Positions 8,968-18,646 of a DNA stretch of 64,000 nt are shown here, piece after piece. Both the position numbers and the translations under genes were made by a program. Below the pieces are notes generated by a model that saw nothing but the letters and a program-made list of their open reading frames with translations, did no database searches and had not been told where the DNA came from. The DNA lies in NCBI RefSeq assembly GCF_018129965.1, contig NZ_JAFCKW010000005.1, forward strand, positions 62,001 through 126,000. The letters are read 5' to 3'. Positions within the stretch are counted from its first letter, which is position 1; each line of letters opens with the position of its first letter. The DNA is from Bradyrhizobium diazoefficiens. Lineage in GTDB: Bacteria; Pseudomonadota; Alphaproteobacteria; Rhizobiales; Xanthobacteraceae.

Positions 8968-11022
8968 ATGCAACAGGTAGCCGAGGCGCAAGCCGATCGC
9001 CTTGAAGTTCGACCACAGCCCAGGCGAAAAACCTCGGAGCGTCGCAAAGTCACGGTTCGGCTGAGTGAAGGTGTCTGCGGTCGGCTCGACGTCGCAAGCG
9101 ACCGACCGGGTGTTGGCAAGAGCATGCTCGTTGAAGCCGCTCTTGAGCATTTCTTGAATCCCACGCCATCGGTCGAAGCATTGCTGCGCGAGTGTCTCGA
9201 CGGCATACACGCCAGATTCGACGACCTGGAACGCGACATGCGAATGATTAGCGAGACCGTCGCGCTGCACGCTCGCTATCATCTCACCGTTGTCCCGCCG
9301 CTTCCGGAGTCGCGACAACGCGAGGCGGTCGTTCTCGGCGACGAGCGCTTCAAGGTCTTGGCCGAGCAGGTCGATCGACGTGTTCGTCTCGGTCAGCCTC
9401 TCATGCAGGAGACCATCAATCACCTAAACTCCGCGGAACGGGAAGGACCAGGGCCGAGAACGGGCGAGCGATCTGGGCAAAATTCGGAGCGAGCCCGCAA
9501 GAATCCGAATGCCTTCCCTGGAGGCGTTGACCTCGAGCAGACGCCGCCCGCGTCAGCCAAGACGGCGCGTGGCAATCCGACCTTTGCCCAGCATCCGAAG
9601 GTGACGAGCCGGGCCAACACCTCCGATGAAGAGTTAAACCCGCGCGTCACACAAAATACCGATCCAAAATCAGCAACAGCGAGGTTGGAGGCTGCGAATG
9701 AGAAGCCGCTGTCAAAATGGCGGATGATCCTCTCTGTCTTTCTTCCCTTTGCTGCTGGCTATTATCTCTCTTTCCTGTTTCGAACGATCAATGCGTCGAT
9801 TTCGCCATTTCTGGTATCCGATTTTGGGCTCGGTGCGGCCGAAACGGGGTTGCTTGCGTCGGTCTATTTCCTTGTCTTTGCCGGCGCCCAGATCCCTATC
9901 GGCGTCCTACTTGATCGATACGGACCACGGCGAGTCCAGAGCGTCTTGCTGGTGATTGCGGTCGGCGGGACCTCACTGTTCGGTAATGCTGATAGTTTTG
10001 CTGAGCTTCTCGTCGGCCGCGCCATGATTGGGTTAGGTGTTGCCGCTTCATTGATGGCCGGGCTTAAAGCGATTGTCATGTGGTTTCCGAGAAATCGAGT
10101 GGCCTTCGTCAATGGCGGCATGATCATGTTGGGCTCGCTGGGAGCCGTCACGGCTACGGCGCCGACAGATTGGTTGCTGACTTGGTTGGGCTGGCGGAGC
10201 CTGTTCGAACTCCTGACCATCGCGACGCTAGTGGTCGCAGGCCTGATCTATTTTGCCGTGCCTGAATCTAACGAGGGTCCCAAACGCTCTGTTCCGTCTG
10301 GCAAACCGCTTACACTGCGCTCCATCTTTTCGGATCCGCGTTTTCTGAGAATTGCCCCTCTCTCCGCAACCTGCATCGGATCGTCCTGGGCGATGCATTC
10401 GTTGTGGGCTGCATCCTGGCTCGCTGACGTCGAAGGTTTCGACCGACAAGGCGTGATCAATCAGCTCTTCACGATGGCCATTGGAATCAGCCTAGGCGCA
10501 TTGCTGCTGGGAACACTGGCAGATCGTCTGCGCAAACGTGGTATAGCGACTGAAGTTCTATTGGCAGTGTTTGGCGCGCTATTCATGTTGGCCGAGCTCG
10601 CCCTGATTATGCGCTTGCCACTGCCATCGATCTTGCCCTGGTCCATCGTATCAGTTGTTGGAGCAGCTACCGTACTGAGCTATGCGATCATCGCGGACTA
10701 CTTTCCCGTCGAAATCGCCGCTCGTGCCAATGGCGCTCTGAATCTGTTGCATTTCGGTTGGGCATTCGCAGTTCAATACGGGATCGGACTGATCGTCAAC
10801 CAATGGACACAGCAAGACGGACATTATCCGTTAGACGCCTATCAGACTGCATTTAGCTTCGGTCTCGCGCTTCAGTTCGCTGCTCTGTTATGGTTCGCAG
10901 TACCTTGGCTCCGGAGCTTTGCCAGAGTCATCTTTGTTCCAGCGAATGGCCGGGCAGTACTCGCGCCTGCCGCGGTCGCCGAGGAATCTGTCCTTGAGCC
11001 GTCTCAAGGAATCGAATGGTAG
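8968..11022 (+). CDS. Ribbon-helix-helix domain fused to an MFS transporter
   Basis: A continuous 684-residue frame. Residues 1-175 look like a second CopG-type protein: a KVTVRLSEGVCGRLDVAS strand-helix, then a helix ending EAALEHFL, then ALHARYHLTVVPPLP, parallel to the preceding gene. About 75 polar residues follow. From about residue 250 the protein is a 12-helix major facilitator, with FAAGYYLSFLFRTINASISP, the MFS loop motif GVLLDRYGPRRVQ, and many hydrophobic segments to about residue 660. The transported substrate is unknown. ATG 8968 is chosen for its GGGGGAC site; GTG 8917 is an alternative. A DNA-binding domain on a transporter is unusual; a sequencing or stop-codon artefact cannot be excluded from sequence alone. 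Confidence 0.75.
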   Translation: MQQVAEAQADRLEVRPQPRRKTSERRKVTVRLSEGVCGRLDVASDRPGVGKSMLVEAALEHFLNPTPSVEALLRECLDGIHARFDDLERDMRMISETVALHARYHLTVVPPLPESRQREAVVLGDERFKVLAEQVDRRVRLGQPLMQETINHLNSAEREGPGPRTGERSGQNSERARKNPNAFPGGVDLEQTPPASAKTARGNPTFAQHPKVTSRANTSDEELNPRVTQNTDPKSATARLEAANEKPLSKWRMILSVFLPFAAGYYLSFLFRTINASISPFLVSDFGLGAAETGLLASVYFLVFAGAQIPIGVLLDRYGPRRVQSVLLVIAVGGTSLFGNADSFAELLVGRAMIGLGVAASLMAGLKAIVMWFPRNRVAFVNGGMIMLGSLGAVTATAPTDWLLTWLGWRSLFELLTIATLVVAGLIYFAVPESNEGPKRSVPSGKPLTLRSIFSDPRFLRIAPLSATCIGSSWAMHSLWAASWLADVEGFDRQGVINQLFTMAIGISLGALLLGTLADRLRKRGIATEVLLAVFGALFMLAELALIMRLPLPSILPWSIVSVVGAATVLSYAIIADYFPVEIAARANGALNLLHFGWAFAVQYGIGLIVNQWTQQDGHYPLDAYQTAFSFGLALQFAALLWFAVPWLRSFARVIFVPANGRAVLAPAAVAEESVLEPSQGIEW

Positions 11023-11087
11023 AACAGGAGCAAAACCTGCAATCTCGATTGCTGTTTATCGTCCGGAGACGTTGGCCCAGACGCTGA

Positions 11088-11396
11088 ATGCGGCAAAATG
11101 TTCGCCTTCAGGACCCCTGCGCGACCTTTGACCGGGCATGGTACGTCGAGCTTGAACCTGAATCGTCACCAGTTGTCGCCTTACGAAGTTGGAGACGACC
11201 AACTAAACCTCTTCTCCTTGAAGTTGAGGAAGCAAAGCGATTTCTGTTGCTTATAGCCCATTGTGGCTTTTCGTCCCAACGATGCCAGAGGTCCGGCTGC
11301 GCCGAGCTACGCCTGCGTGGACGTGCGCTGTGCGAGGCGCATTGGGGCTTTCCGTCCTATCCGACACGCGGACATCGGAGCAAGTCAAGCTCATGA
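11088..11396 (+). CDS. Possible small protein with a C-x4-C...C-x2-H motif
   Basis: A 102-codon frame in the 625-base gap before trbB. Its last third contains RCQRSGCAELRLRGRALCEAH, with Cys and His spacing typical of small zinc-binding knuckles. The start has no strong ribosome binding site and the codon use is less GC-rich than in the neighbours. It could be a remnant or a spurious frame; no function can be assigned. Confidence 0.3.
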   Translation: MRQNVRLQDPCATFDRAWYVELEPESSPVVALRSWRRPTKPLLLEVEEAKRFLLLIAHCGFSSQRCQRSGCAELRLRGRALCEAHWGFPSYPTRGHRSKSSS

Positions 11397-11647
11397 CGCC
11401 ACGCTGCGTGGTTGTTTGCTCAAGCAATAGACGCTAACCCATGGGGGAAGTGGTTCACGCGGTTCACATGCCGCGGTCCGTGCGGCGGAATCGTTACGCC
11501 AGAGTCTACGGTAGATCCCAACCTTTCTTTTCGTACGCCACGCTGCGAACAAGGTCAGCCACTTGTTGCGCGAAGCCGCTTTCTGCCTTTTCTAATCATC
11601 CCCATCCGAGGCCACCTGAAGTGTGCCTCGGCTCTTGGGGGACGGCG

Positions 11648-12616
11648 GTGGCAATCCATTCCTTTCAGTCGGAAGCGATCTCGCGTGGCGCGCGCATGCT
11701 GCGCACGGCGTTTGGACCGACGATCGCCCGCTTCCTCGAGGATCCGACCGTCGTTGAGGTGATGCTCAACCCGGATGGCCGGTTGTGGATCGACCGGCTA
11801 TCGAGCGGCTTGGCAGATACCGGAGAAATGCTGTCTGCCCCGGACGGAGAGCGCATCGTTCGATTGGTCGCGCATCACGTGGGTGCCGAAGTCCATGCGG
11901 CGAGCCCGCGCATCTCGGCCGAGTTGCCCGAGACGGGGGAACGTTTCGAGGGCCTGTTGCCGCCGGTGGTCGCGGCCCCAGCCTTTGCTATCCGCAAGCC
12001 GGCGGTCACCGTGTTCACTTTGGACGACTATGTCGCCGCCGGCATCATGTCGTCGGACCAAGCCAGCGCTTTGAAAGGCGCGGTCGAAACGCGCCAGAAT
12101 GTTCTTGTGGCTGGCGGAACTTCCAGCGGCAAGACGACGCTGACCAATGCGCTGCTGGCCGAGGTTGCCAAGACCTCCGATCGGGTCGTCCTTATCGAGG
12201 ACACCCGAGAGCTTCAGTGCAAGGCACCGAATCTCGTGGCGCTGCGCACGAAGGACGGCGTGATCTCGCTATCGGATTTGGTCCGCTCATCGCTGCGTCT
12301 TCGACCCGATCGCATTCCAATCGGGGAAGTGCGCGGTGCGGAGGCTCTCGACCTGCTCAAAGCCTGGGGCACCGGACATCCGGGTGGCATCGGCACCATC
12401 CATGCGGGCACCGCGCTCGGAGCATTGCGCCGGCTCGAGCAGCTGATCCAGGAAGCCGTCGTCACCGTCCCGCGTGCCCTGATTGCCGAAACCATCAACG
12501 TCATCGCCGTCCTTTCAGGGCGCGGCGCCGATCGCCGCCTGGCTGAACTCGCCAGTGTCGCAGGCCTCGGATCTTCCGGCGACTACAGCCTGACAGCAAT
12601 GGGGAGCAAGCCATGA
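11648..12616 (+). CDS. trbB: TrbB, VirB11-type secretion ATPase
   Basis: A 322-residue hexameric ATPase that energises assembly of the conjugative pilus and channel at the cytoplasmic face. The family start block [19 protein letters not shown] is at residues 12-30 and [14 protein letters not shown] follows. Walker A is GGTSSGKT (about 156-163), then [10 protein letters not shown] and the [21 protein letters not shown] box with GHPGG. GTG 11648 is preceded by GGGGGA at 5 bases and gives the normal family length; the longer frame from 11441 lacks family-like sequence. It is the first gene of a ten-gene trb operon in which most genes overlap by 1-4 bases. Confidence 0.93.
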   Translation: MAIHSFQSEAISRGARMLRTAFGPTIARFLEDPTVVEVMLNPDGRLWIDRLSSGLADTGEMLSAPDGERIVRLVAHHVGAEVHAASPRISAELPETGERFEGLLPPVVAAPAFAIRKPAVTVFTLDDYVAAGIMSSDQASALKGAVETRQNVLVAGGTSSGKTTLTNALLAEVAKTSDRVVLIEDTRELQCKAPNLVALRTKDGVISLSDLVRSSLRLRPDRIPIGEVRGAEALDLLKAWGTGHPGGIGTIHAGTALGALRRLEQLIQEAVVTVPRALIAETINVIAVLSGRGADRRLAELASVAGLGSSGDYSLTAMGSKP

Positions 12617-12939
12617 ATGTTATTTCTTCCTCTGAGCGAAAGCTCGTTTCCATTGGTGTGTTGATCACCGCCTGTCTCGCGGTCAGTCCCGCGTTCGCCG
12701 CCGGCTCCAACATGCCATGGGAGCAGCCGCTCAACCAGATACTGCAATCGGTCGAAGGCCCGGTCGCCAAGATCATCGCGGTCATCATCATCATCACAAC
12801 CGGGCTATCGCTCGCGTTCGGCGACACGTCGGGTGGCTTTCGGCGGTTGATCCAGATCGTATTCGGTCTGTCGATCGCGTTCGCCGCGTCGAGTTTCTTC
12901 CTGTCGTTCTTCTCGTTTGGCGGCGGGGTGGTGATCTGA
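12613..12939 (+). CDS. trbC: TrbC, VirB2-type pilin subunit
   Basis: A 108-residue prepilin. Residues 1-33 form a signal peptide ending near AFAAGS. Two hydrophobic segments follow (about 55-75 and 85-105), with the polar loop GDTSGGF between them, which is the usual TrbC/VirB2 layout. It should be processed and possibly cyclised by the TraF-like peptidase at 1558 and polymerise into the pilus. The start overlaps the trbB stop (ATGA). Confidence 0.9.
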   Translation: MNVISSSERKLVSIGVLITACLAVSPAFAAGSNMPWEQPLNQILQSVEGPVAKIIAVIIIITTGLSLAFGDTSGGFRRLIQIVFGLSIAFAASSFFLSFFSFGGGVVI

Positions 12940-13202
12940 TGGATTCGCAGATCCCAGGCTTTGAGGCGCCCGTTCATCGCGCGCTGACCGAGCCGATCCT
13001 GATGGGCGGTGCGCCGCGCTCTATCGCGATTCTCAACGGTACGCTGGCCGCGGCGCTTGGCATTGGTCTGCGCCTCTGGATCGCCGGTCTTCTCCTTTGG
13101 TTTGTCGGCCACATGGCCGCCGTCTGGGCGGCCAAACGCGACTCTGAGTTCGTCGAGGTCGTTCGCCGACATCTCCGCATCCCCGGTCATCTCAACACGT
13201 GA
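12939..13202 (+). CDS. trbD: TrbD, VirB3-type inner-membrane protein
   Basis: An 87-residue protein with the family pattern: a polar N-terminus (PGFEAPVHRALTEPILMGGAPR), then one or two hydrophobic helices (about residues 30-65), and a basic tail AKRDSEFVEVVRRHLRI. VirB3-like proteins join the VirB4-type ATPase at the inner membrane. Start and stop overlap trbC (TGATG at 12937-12941) and trbE (GTGA). Confidence 0.9.
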   Translation: MDSQIPGFEAPVHRALTEPILMGGAPRSIAILNGTLAAALGIGLRLWIAGLLLWFVGHMAAVWAAKRDSEFVEVVRRHLRIPGHLNT

Positions 13203-13210
13203 GCACTCTC

Positions 13211-15652
13211 ATGATGAATCTCGCCGAATACCGACGTTCCAATACCCGACTTGCCGATTTTCTACCGTGGGCGGCTCTGGTCGACGATGGCATCGTCCTG
13301 AACAAGGATGGGTCGTTCCAGCGGACGGCAAAATTTCGGGGACCGGACCTTGACAGCGCCGTGCCGGCCGAACTCGTTGCCGTTGCGGGCCGTCTCAACA
13401 ACGCATTGCGGCGCCTGGAATCCGGCTGGGCGATCTTTGTCGAGGCGCAACGTCATTCGGCAGGAACCTATCCACCCGACACGTTCCCCGACGTGGCTTC
13501 CTCTCTGGTCGATGCTGAACGAAAAGCGCAGTTCGAGGAGGCCGGTACCCACTACGAGTCGAGCTATTTTCTGACATTTCTCTATCTGCCGCCGGCCGAA
13601 GGGACCGCGAAGGCGGAACGGCTGCTTTACGAGGGTAGCAACCGCACCGCCGACGCTGATGCGCGCGAGATTCTCCGCGGGTTTGTCGATCGTACCAGCC
13701 GCGTCCTGCAGCTCGTCGAAGGCTTCATGCCGGAATGCTCCTGGCTCGATGATGAAGAGACCCTCACTTATCTGCATTCGACGGTCTCGACGAAGCGGCA
13801 CCGGGTCAGGGTACCCGAAATTCCCATGTATCTCGACGCGCTGCTGGCAGATCAGCCGTTGGTCGGAGGCCTCGAGCCAATGCTCGGGTCATCCCATCTG
13901 CGCATCCTGACCATCGTCGGTTTTCCAACGGCGACGACGCCTGGGATTCTGGACGACCTGAACCGCCTTCCGTTCGCCTACCGTTGGTCGACGCGCGCCA
14001 TCATGCTCGACAAGACGGACGCAACAAAGCTCCTGACCCGGATCAGGCGGCAATGGTTCGCCAAGCGGAAATCGGTGGCCGCGATCCTCAAAGAGGTCAT
14101 GACCAATGAGGCTTCCGCACTTCTTGACACCGATGCCCACAACAAAGCCGTGGATGCCGACGCGGCGCTACAGGAATTGGGCTCTGACCAGATTGGAGAA
14201 GCATTCGTTACGGCGACAATCTCAGTGTGGGATGGCGATCCTGCCACTGCCGACGAGAAGCTCCGCCTCGTCGAAAAGGTGATCCAGGGTCGGGATTTCA
14301 CCTGCATGACGGAGACGGTCAATGCGGTCGAGGCTTGGCTCGGTAGCATCCCCGGACATGTCTACGCTAACGTCCGCCAGCCGCCGATCTCCACTTTGAA
14401 CCTGGCGCACATGATTCCGCTGTCCGCGGTATGGGCCGGGGAGGCGAGGGACCATCATTTCAAGGCCCCGCCTCTGTTTCTGGCCAAGACAGAAGGATCG
14501 ACTCCGTTTCGCTTCTCGCTCCACGTCGGCGATGTCGGACATACGCTGATCGTGGGACCAACCGGCGCCGGAAAATCCGTATTGCTGGCGCTGATGGCGC
14601 TGCAGTTTCGCCGCTATCCAAACGCCCAGATCTTCGCCTTTGACTTTGGTTGCTCCGTGCGTGCCGCCACCATCGCCATGGGTGGCGACTGGCATGACAT
14701 CGGCGGTGTGCTCTCGGGCGAATCGACGGAATTCGTGGAGCTTCAGCCGCTAGCCGCAATCGATGATTCATCCGAGCGTGCGTGGGCGGCCGACTGGATC
14801 GGCGCGATCCTTGGCCGCGAGAGAATCGAAGTCACGCCGGAAGCACGGGAGCATCTTTGGTCGGCATTGACCTCGTTGGCCTCCGCGCCAATTCCGGAGC
14901 GGACTTTGACCGGTCTTTGTGCTCTTCTGCAGTCGAATGTGCTCAAGCGCGCGCTCCAGCCCTACTGCCTCGGTGGGCCCTACGGCCAGCTTCTTGATGC
15001 CGAATTCGAGCGTCTTGGTGAAGGCTCCGTTCAGGTCTTTGAAACCGATGGATTGATTGGAACGGCAGTTGCGCCAGCCGTCCTTTCCTATCTTTTCCAT
15101 CGCATCGAGGGACGGTTTGACGGTCGGCCAACCCTGCTCGTCATTGATGAAGGGTGGCTGGCGCTTGATGACCGAGAGTTTGCTGGTCAACTGCGGGAAT
15201 GGCTGAAGACGCTTCGCAAGAAGAACGCCTCGGTCATTTTCGCAACCCAATCGCTTGCGGATATCGACGGATCGGCAATCGCGCCGACAATCATCGAGAG
15301 CTGTCCGACGCGAATTCTACTCCCAAACGACCGCGCCGTCGAACCACAGATCATGGCGATTTACCGGCGATTTGGGTTGAATGACCGCCAAATCGAGATC
15401 CTCGCTCGCGCCACCCCAAAGCGCGACTACTACTGCCAGTCACGTCGCGGCAATCGACTATTCGAGCTCGGTCTTGGCGAGGTCGCGCTCGCCTTTACTG
15501 CGACTTCCTCAAAGGCCGACCAACTCTTGATCGAACAGGTCCTTACCGATCATGGCCGCGACGGCTTCGTGTCCGGTTGGCTGAAGGCGCGCGACATCGC
15601 CTGGGCGACCGACCTCATTCCCCATCTGCCTGAGTTGGAGGCGCTCAAATGA
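13211..15652 (+). CDS. trbE: TrbE, VirB4-type secretion ATPase
   Basis: An 813-residue ATPase, the largest motor of the type IV secretion apparatus. The N-terminal domain begins MNLAEYRRSNTRLADFLPWA, the usual TrbE start. Walker A VGPTGAGKSVLL is at about residues 448-459 and Walker B LLVIDEGWLALDD near 642-654, followed by the LRKKNASVIFATQSLADI block. ATG 13211 matches the family better than the upstream GTG 13199 that overlaps trbD. The gene is intact and overlaps trbJ by 4 bases. Confidence 0.93.
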   Translation: MMNLAEYRRSNTRLADFLPWAALVDDGIVLNKDGSFQRTAKFRGPDLDSAVPAELVAVAGRLNNALRRLESGWAIFVEAQRHSAGTYPPDTFPDVASSLVDAERKAQFEEAGTHYESSYFLTFLYLPPAEGTAKAERLLYEGSNRTADADAREILRGFVDRTSRVLQLVEGFMPECSWLDDEETLTYLHSTVSTKRHRVRVPEIPMYLDALLADQPLVGGLEPMLGSSHLRILTIVGFPTATTPGILDDLNRLPFAYRWSTRAIMLDKTDATKLLTRIRRQWFAKRKSVAAILKEVMTNEASALLDTDAHNKAVDADAALQELGSDQIGEAFVTATISVWDGDPATADEKLRLVEKVIQGRDFTCMTETVNAVEAWLGSIPGHVYANVRQPPISTLNLAHMIPLSAVWAGEARDHHFKAPPLFLAKTEGSTPFRFSLHVGDVGHTLIVGPTGAGKSVLLALMALQFRRYPNAQIFAFDFGCSVRAATIAMGGDWHDIGGVLSGESTEFVELQPLAAIDDSSERAWAADWIGAILGRERIEVTPEAREHLWSALTSLASAPIPERTLTGLCALLQSNVLKRALQPYCLGGPYGQLLDAEFERLGEGSVQVFETDGLIGTAVAPAVLSYLFHRIEGRFDGRPTLLVIDEGWLALDDREFAGQLREWLKTLRKKNASVIFATQSLADIDGSAIAPTIIESCPTRILLPNDRAVEPQIMAIYRRFGLNDRQIEILARATPKRDYYCQSRRGNRLFELGLGEVALAFTATSSKADQLLIEQVLTDHGRDGFVSGWLKARDIAWATDLIPHLPELEALK

Positions 15653-16383
15653 ACCGCCTCCGCCGTCTCGCCTTCGCGAGCATTATCGCGATCACCGTCG
15701 CCGTCGACTTCAAGCCTTCTTCGGCACAGTTGGTTGTATTCGATCCCAACAATTATGCGCAGAACGTCCTGACTGCAGCTCGCGCCCTGCAGCAGATCAA
15801 CAACCAGATCGTCTCTCTACAAAATCAGGCGCAGATGCTGATTAACCAGGCAAGGAACCTGGCCACGTTGCCGTTCTCGTCGTTGCTGCAATTGGAGCAG
15901 TCGATCCTGCGGACCCAGCAGCTTCTCGCCCAGGCCCAGCGCATCGCCTACGACATCCAACAGATCGATCGTGCGTTCTCGACGACCTATGCACCCGCAT
16001 CATCCAGCGTCTCCGACCAGGCGTTGATCGCAAATGCTCAATCGCGTTGGCAGAACGCGATGTCGGGTTTCCAGGACGCCATGCGAACACAGGCCACGGT
16101 CGTTGGCAACCTCGATACCAACCGTACGCAGATGTCCGCGCTTGTCACCTCCAGTCAAGGGGCGACCGGTGCCTTGCAGGCAAGTCAAGCCGGCAATCAG
16201 CTCCTGGCGCTGGCGGCACAGCAACTCGCGGATCTCACCGCCGTCGTCGCGGCTCATGGGCGCGCACAAAATCTTGAATCAGCCCAGCATGCTGCCGCTC
16301 AGGACCAGGTCAGGGAGCAACTGCGCCGGTTCATCACCCCCAGCCAAGGCTATCAACCCACAACCGTGCAGATGTTTCACTGA
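15649..16383 (+). CDS. trbJ: TrbJ, VirB5-type periplasmic transfer protein
   Basis: A 244-residue secreted protein. A signal peptide covers about residues 1-26 (cleavage near SSAQ). The mature part is Gln- and Ala-rich helix (ALQQINNQIVSLQNQAQML, LAAQQLADLTAVVAAHGRA), as in TrbJ and VirB5, which form the tip or minor component of the pilus and take part in recipient contact. It overlaps trbE (ATGA) and trbK. Confidence 0.9.
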   Translation: MNRLRRLAFASIIAITVAVDFKPSSAQLVVFDPNNYAQNVLTAARALQQINNQIVSLQNQAQMLINQARNLATLPFSSLLQLEQSILRTQQLLAQAQRIAYDIQQIDRAFSTTYAPASSSVSDQALIANAQSRWQNAMSGFQDAMRTQATVVGNLDTNRTQMSALVTSSQGATGALQASQAGNQLLALAAQQLADLTAVVAAHGRAQNLESAQHAAAQDQVREQLRRFITPSQGYQPTTVQMFH

Positions 16384-16757
16384 TGAAGAAAACAAAGCTC
16401 GATAGATTGCCAATGGCAGCCGCCATGCTGCTGGTCATCCTGATTGTCGCGGCCTGCACAATTCGGCTGCGTGATGACGAAAACCAGACACCGCCCGCTA
16501 TACCCGCTGCCGAGACATCCGATCCGTTGGCGGCAAAGCTCGCGGAGTGCCGCTCAGTGACCTATGAGCAGAAGGACGCGCTGTCCGAATGCCGCAAGGC
16601 GTGGGCCGAGAAACGCCGGCAATTCCTCGCAAAGTCTCCATCTTCATCATCTGACAAAGGGGCCGCTCAGGGAGGCTCGTCATTGTTCGTACAGCCAAAG
16701 GACGAAGATCGCCTGCCGTCTGGCTACCCTTCGATTCAGCAGTCCGGGAAGGAGTAG
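16383..16757 (+). CDS. trbK: TrbK-like small lipoprotein
   Basis: A 124-residue protein with a hydrophobic N-terminus and a lipobox-like end (ILIVAAC, Cys about 25), so probably a lipoprotein of the inner or outer membrane. The conserved core LAAKLAECRSVTYEQKDALSECRKAWAEKR is typical of the alternative TrbK family between trbJ and trbL. In RP4 TrbK acts in entry exclusion; for this version the role is inferred from position. ATG 16383 shares a base with the trbJ stop; an in-frame Met about 10 codons later could also start it. Confidence 0.8.
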   Translation: MKKTKLDRLPMAAAMLLVILIVAACTIRLRDDENQTPPAIPAAETSDPLAAKLAECRSVTYEQKDALSECRKAWAEKRRQFLAKSPSSSSDKGAAQGGSSLFVQPKDEDRLPSGYPSIQQSGKE

Positions 16758-16760
16758 TCG

Positions 16761-17966
16761 ATGGCTGGTACTGGCATTATCGATCAGTTCCTGGAGACGT
16801 TCACCCGGTACATCGATTCCGGCTTTGGATTGCTCGGAGGCGAAGTCGGGTATCTAGCCACGACGCTGGCGGCAATCGATGTCACACTGGCCGGCCTGTT
16901 CTGGGCCTGGGGAGCGGATGAGGACATTCTCGCGCGTCTTGTCAGGAAGACCTTGTTTGTTGGTGTCTTCGCTTTCCTGATCGGCAACTGGAACAGTTTG
17001 GCGCGCGTCATCTTCGAGAGTTTTGCCGGTCTGGGTCTGAAAGCCTCAGGCACTGGTCTTTCCTCGGCTGATTTTTTGAGGCCCGGTAAGATTGCCCAGG
17101 TCGGGCTCGATGCTGGACGACCGCTCCTCAAGTCGATTTGGGGCATGATGGGCTATGTCGGGATTGTCGAGAACTTTGCGCAGATCGCGATTTTGCTATT
17201 TGCCTGGATCGTCGTGCTGCTGGCCTTCTTTATTCTGGCGGTTCAGCTCTTCATCACCCTCATCGAGTTCAAGCTGACGACACTCGCTGGTTTCGTGCTG
17301 ATTCCGTTCGGGCTGTTCGGGAAGACCGCTTTTGCCGCCGAGCGCGTGCTGGGCAACGTGATTTCGTCCGGGATCAAGGTTCTGGTGCTAGCCGTCATCG
17401 TCGGCATCGGATCGACGTTGTTTGCGCAATTCACTTCGGGCTTCGGTGGTAATCAGCCGACGATCGATCAAGCTATGGCGCTGGTGCTGGGAGCACTTTC
17501 CCTTCTCGGCCTTGGTATTTTCGGACCCGGCATTGCCAACGGCATTGTATCCGGCGGACCGCAACTCGGCGCCGGCGCTGCGGCCGGAACCGGCTTGGCC
17601 GCTGGAGGCGCCATCGTTGCAGGTGCGGGTCTCGCAGCCGGTGGCGTCGGACTAGCCGGTGGCGCGCTCCTGGGCGGCGCCCGCGGGGCAGCCACGGCCG
17701 CGAGCGGGACAGCAAGTGCCTACCGGGCAGGAGGCTTGAGCGGTGTCGCGAGCGCCGGCGGCTCGGCGATCACAAGTCCGTTGCGCCGAATGGCTGCGAG
17801 GTTTGCAAGCGGTTCGCCAACGGCAGATGCGCCTCCGGCCTGGGCGCGCCGCATGAAGCGTGCGCAGGCAGTCAACCAGGGCGTGTCTGCTGCCACACAC
17901 GCTGTCCGCAGCGGCGATAGCGCTGGTGGCGGAGCCTCGGTCGATCTGTCCGAGGGAGGGCAGTGA
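16761..17966 (+). CDS. trbL: TrbL, VirB6-type polytopic channel protein
   Basis: A 401-residue inner-membrane protein starting 3 bases after trbK with a strong GGAAGGAG site. About six hydrophobic segments lie between residues 30 and 260, including IAILLFAWIVVLLAFFILAV. The C-terminal part from about residue 265 is rich in Gly and Ala (AAGGAIVAGAGLAAGGVGLA), as usual in TrbL, and ends in a polar tail. It forms part of the inner-membrane translocation pore. Confidence 0.9.
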   Translation: MAGTGIIDQFLETFTRYIDSGFGLLGGEVGYLATTLAAIDVTLAGLFWAWGADEDILARLVRKTLFVGVFAFLIGNWNSLARVIFESFAGLGLKASGTGLSSADFLRPGKIAQVGLDAGRPLLKSIWGMMGYVGIVENFAQIAILLFAWIVVLLAFFILAVQLFITLIEFKLTTLAGFVLIPFGLFGKTAFAAERVLGNVISSGIKVLVLAVIVGIGSTLFAQFTSGFGGNQPTIDQAMALVLGALSLLGLGIFGPGIANGIVSGGPQLGAGAAAGTGLAAGGAIVAGAGLAAGGVGLAGGALLGGARGAATAASGTASAYRAGGLSGVASAGGSAITSPLRRMAARFASGSPTADAPPAWARRMKRAQAVNQGVSAATHAVRSGDSAGGGASVDLSEGGQ

Positions 17967-18646
17967 TGTTCAAGCGACCGTCCGTTCATTATGGCCGTAC
18001 GCCGGAACCGGTGACGCCCTACCAGAAGGCTGCGCAGGTTTGGGACGATCGCATCGGCTCGGCGCGAGTCCAGGCCCGGAATTGGCGCCTGATGGCATTT
18101 GGATCTCTTGCCCTCGCAGCTGGGCTTGCCGCCGGTCTCGTCTGGCAATCCACGCAAGGCACGATCACGCCGTGGGTCGTGGAAGTGGACCATCTCGGTC
18201 AGGCCGAGGCGGTCGCGCCTGCGAGTCCCTTCTATCAGCCGACCGATCCGCAAATTGCCTTTCATCTCGCGCGCTTCATTGAAGACGTCCGAGGGCTGCC
18301 GACCGATGCCATTGTGTTGCGTCAGGATTGGCTCCGCGCCTATGACTTCACGACTGATCGCGGAGCGGCGGCGCTGAACGATTATGCGCGGACAAATGAT
18401 CCCTTCGCCAAACTCGGCAGCACGCAGGTTGCGGTCGAAATCTCCAGCGTCATCCGCGCCTCGCCGGAAAGCTTTCGGATCGCGTGGACCGAACGCCGCT
18501 ACGATAGCGGCCAACTCGCCGCGACCGAGCGCTGGACCGCGATCCTGTCCGTCGTGATTGAAACGCCGCGCGATGCTGATCGCCTGCGCAAGAACCCGCT
18601 TGGGGTCTACATCAATTCCATCAACTGGTCGAAGGAGCTTGGCTAG
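17963..18646 (+). CDS. trbF: TrbF, VirB8-type assembly protein
   Basis: A 227-residue bitopic protein. The cytoplasmic start FKRPSVHYGRTPEPVTPYQKAAQVWDDR is the family signature; one membrane segment (about residues 42-60) is followed by a periplasmic VirB8 domain with the FRIAWTERRYDSGQL block. VirB8-type proteins nucleate assembly of the secretion channel. It overlaps trbL (ATGA) and shares one base with the trbG start. Confidence 0.9.
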   Translation: MMFKRPSVHYGRTPEPVTPYQKAAQVWDDRIGSARVQARNWRLMAFGSLALAAGLAAGLVWQSTQGTITPWVVEVDHLGQAEAVAPASPFYQPTDPQIAFHLARFIEDVRGLPTDAIVLRQDWLRAYDFTTDRGAAALNDYARTNDPFAKLGSTQVAVEISSVIRASPESFRIAWTERRYDSGQLAATERWTAILSVVIETPRDADRLRKNPLGVYINSINWSKELG

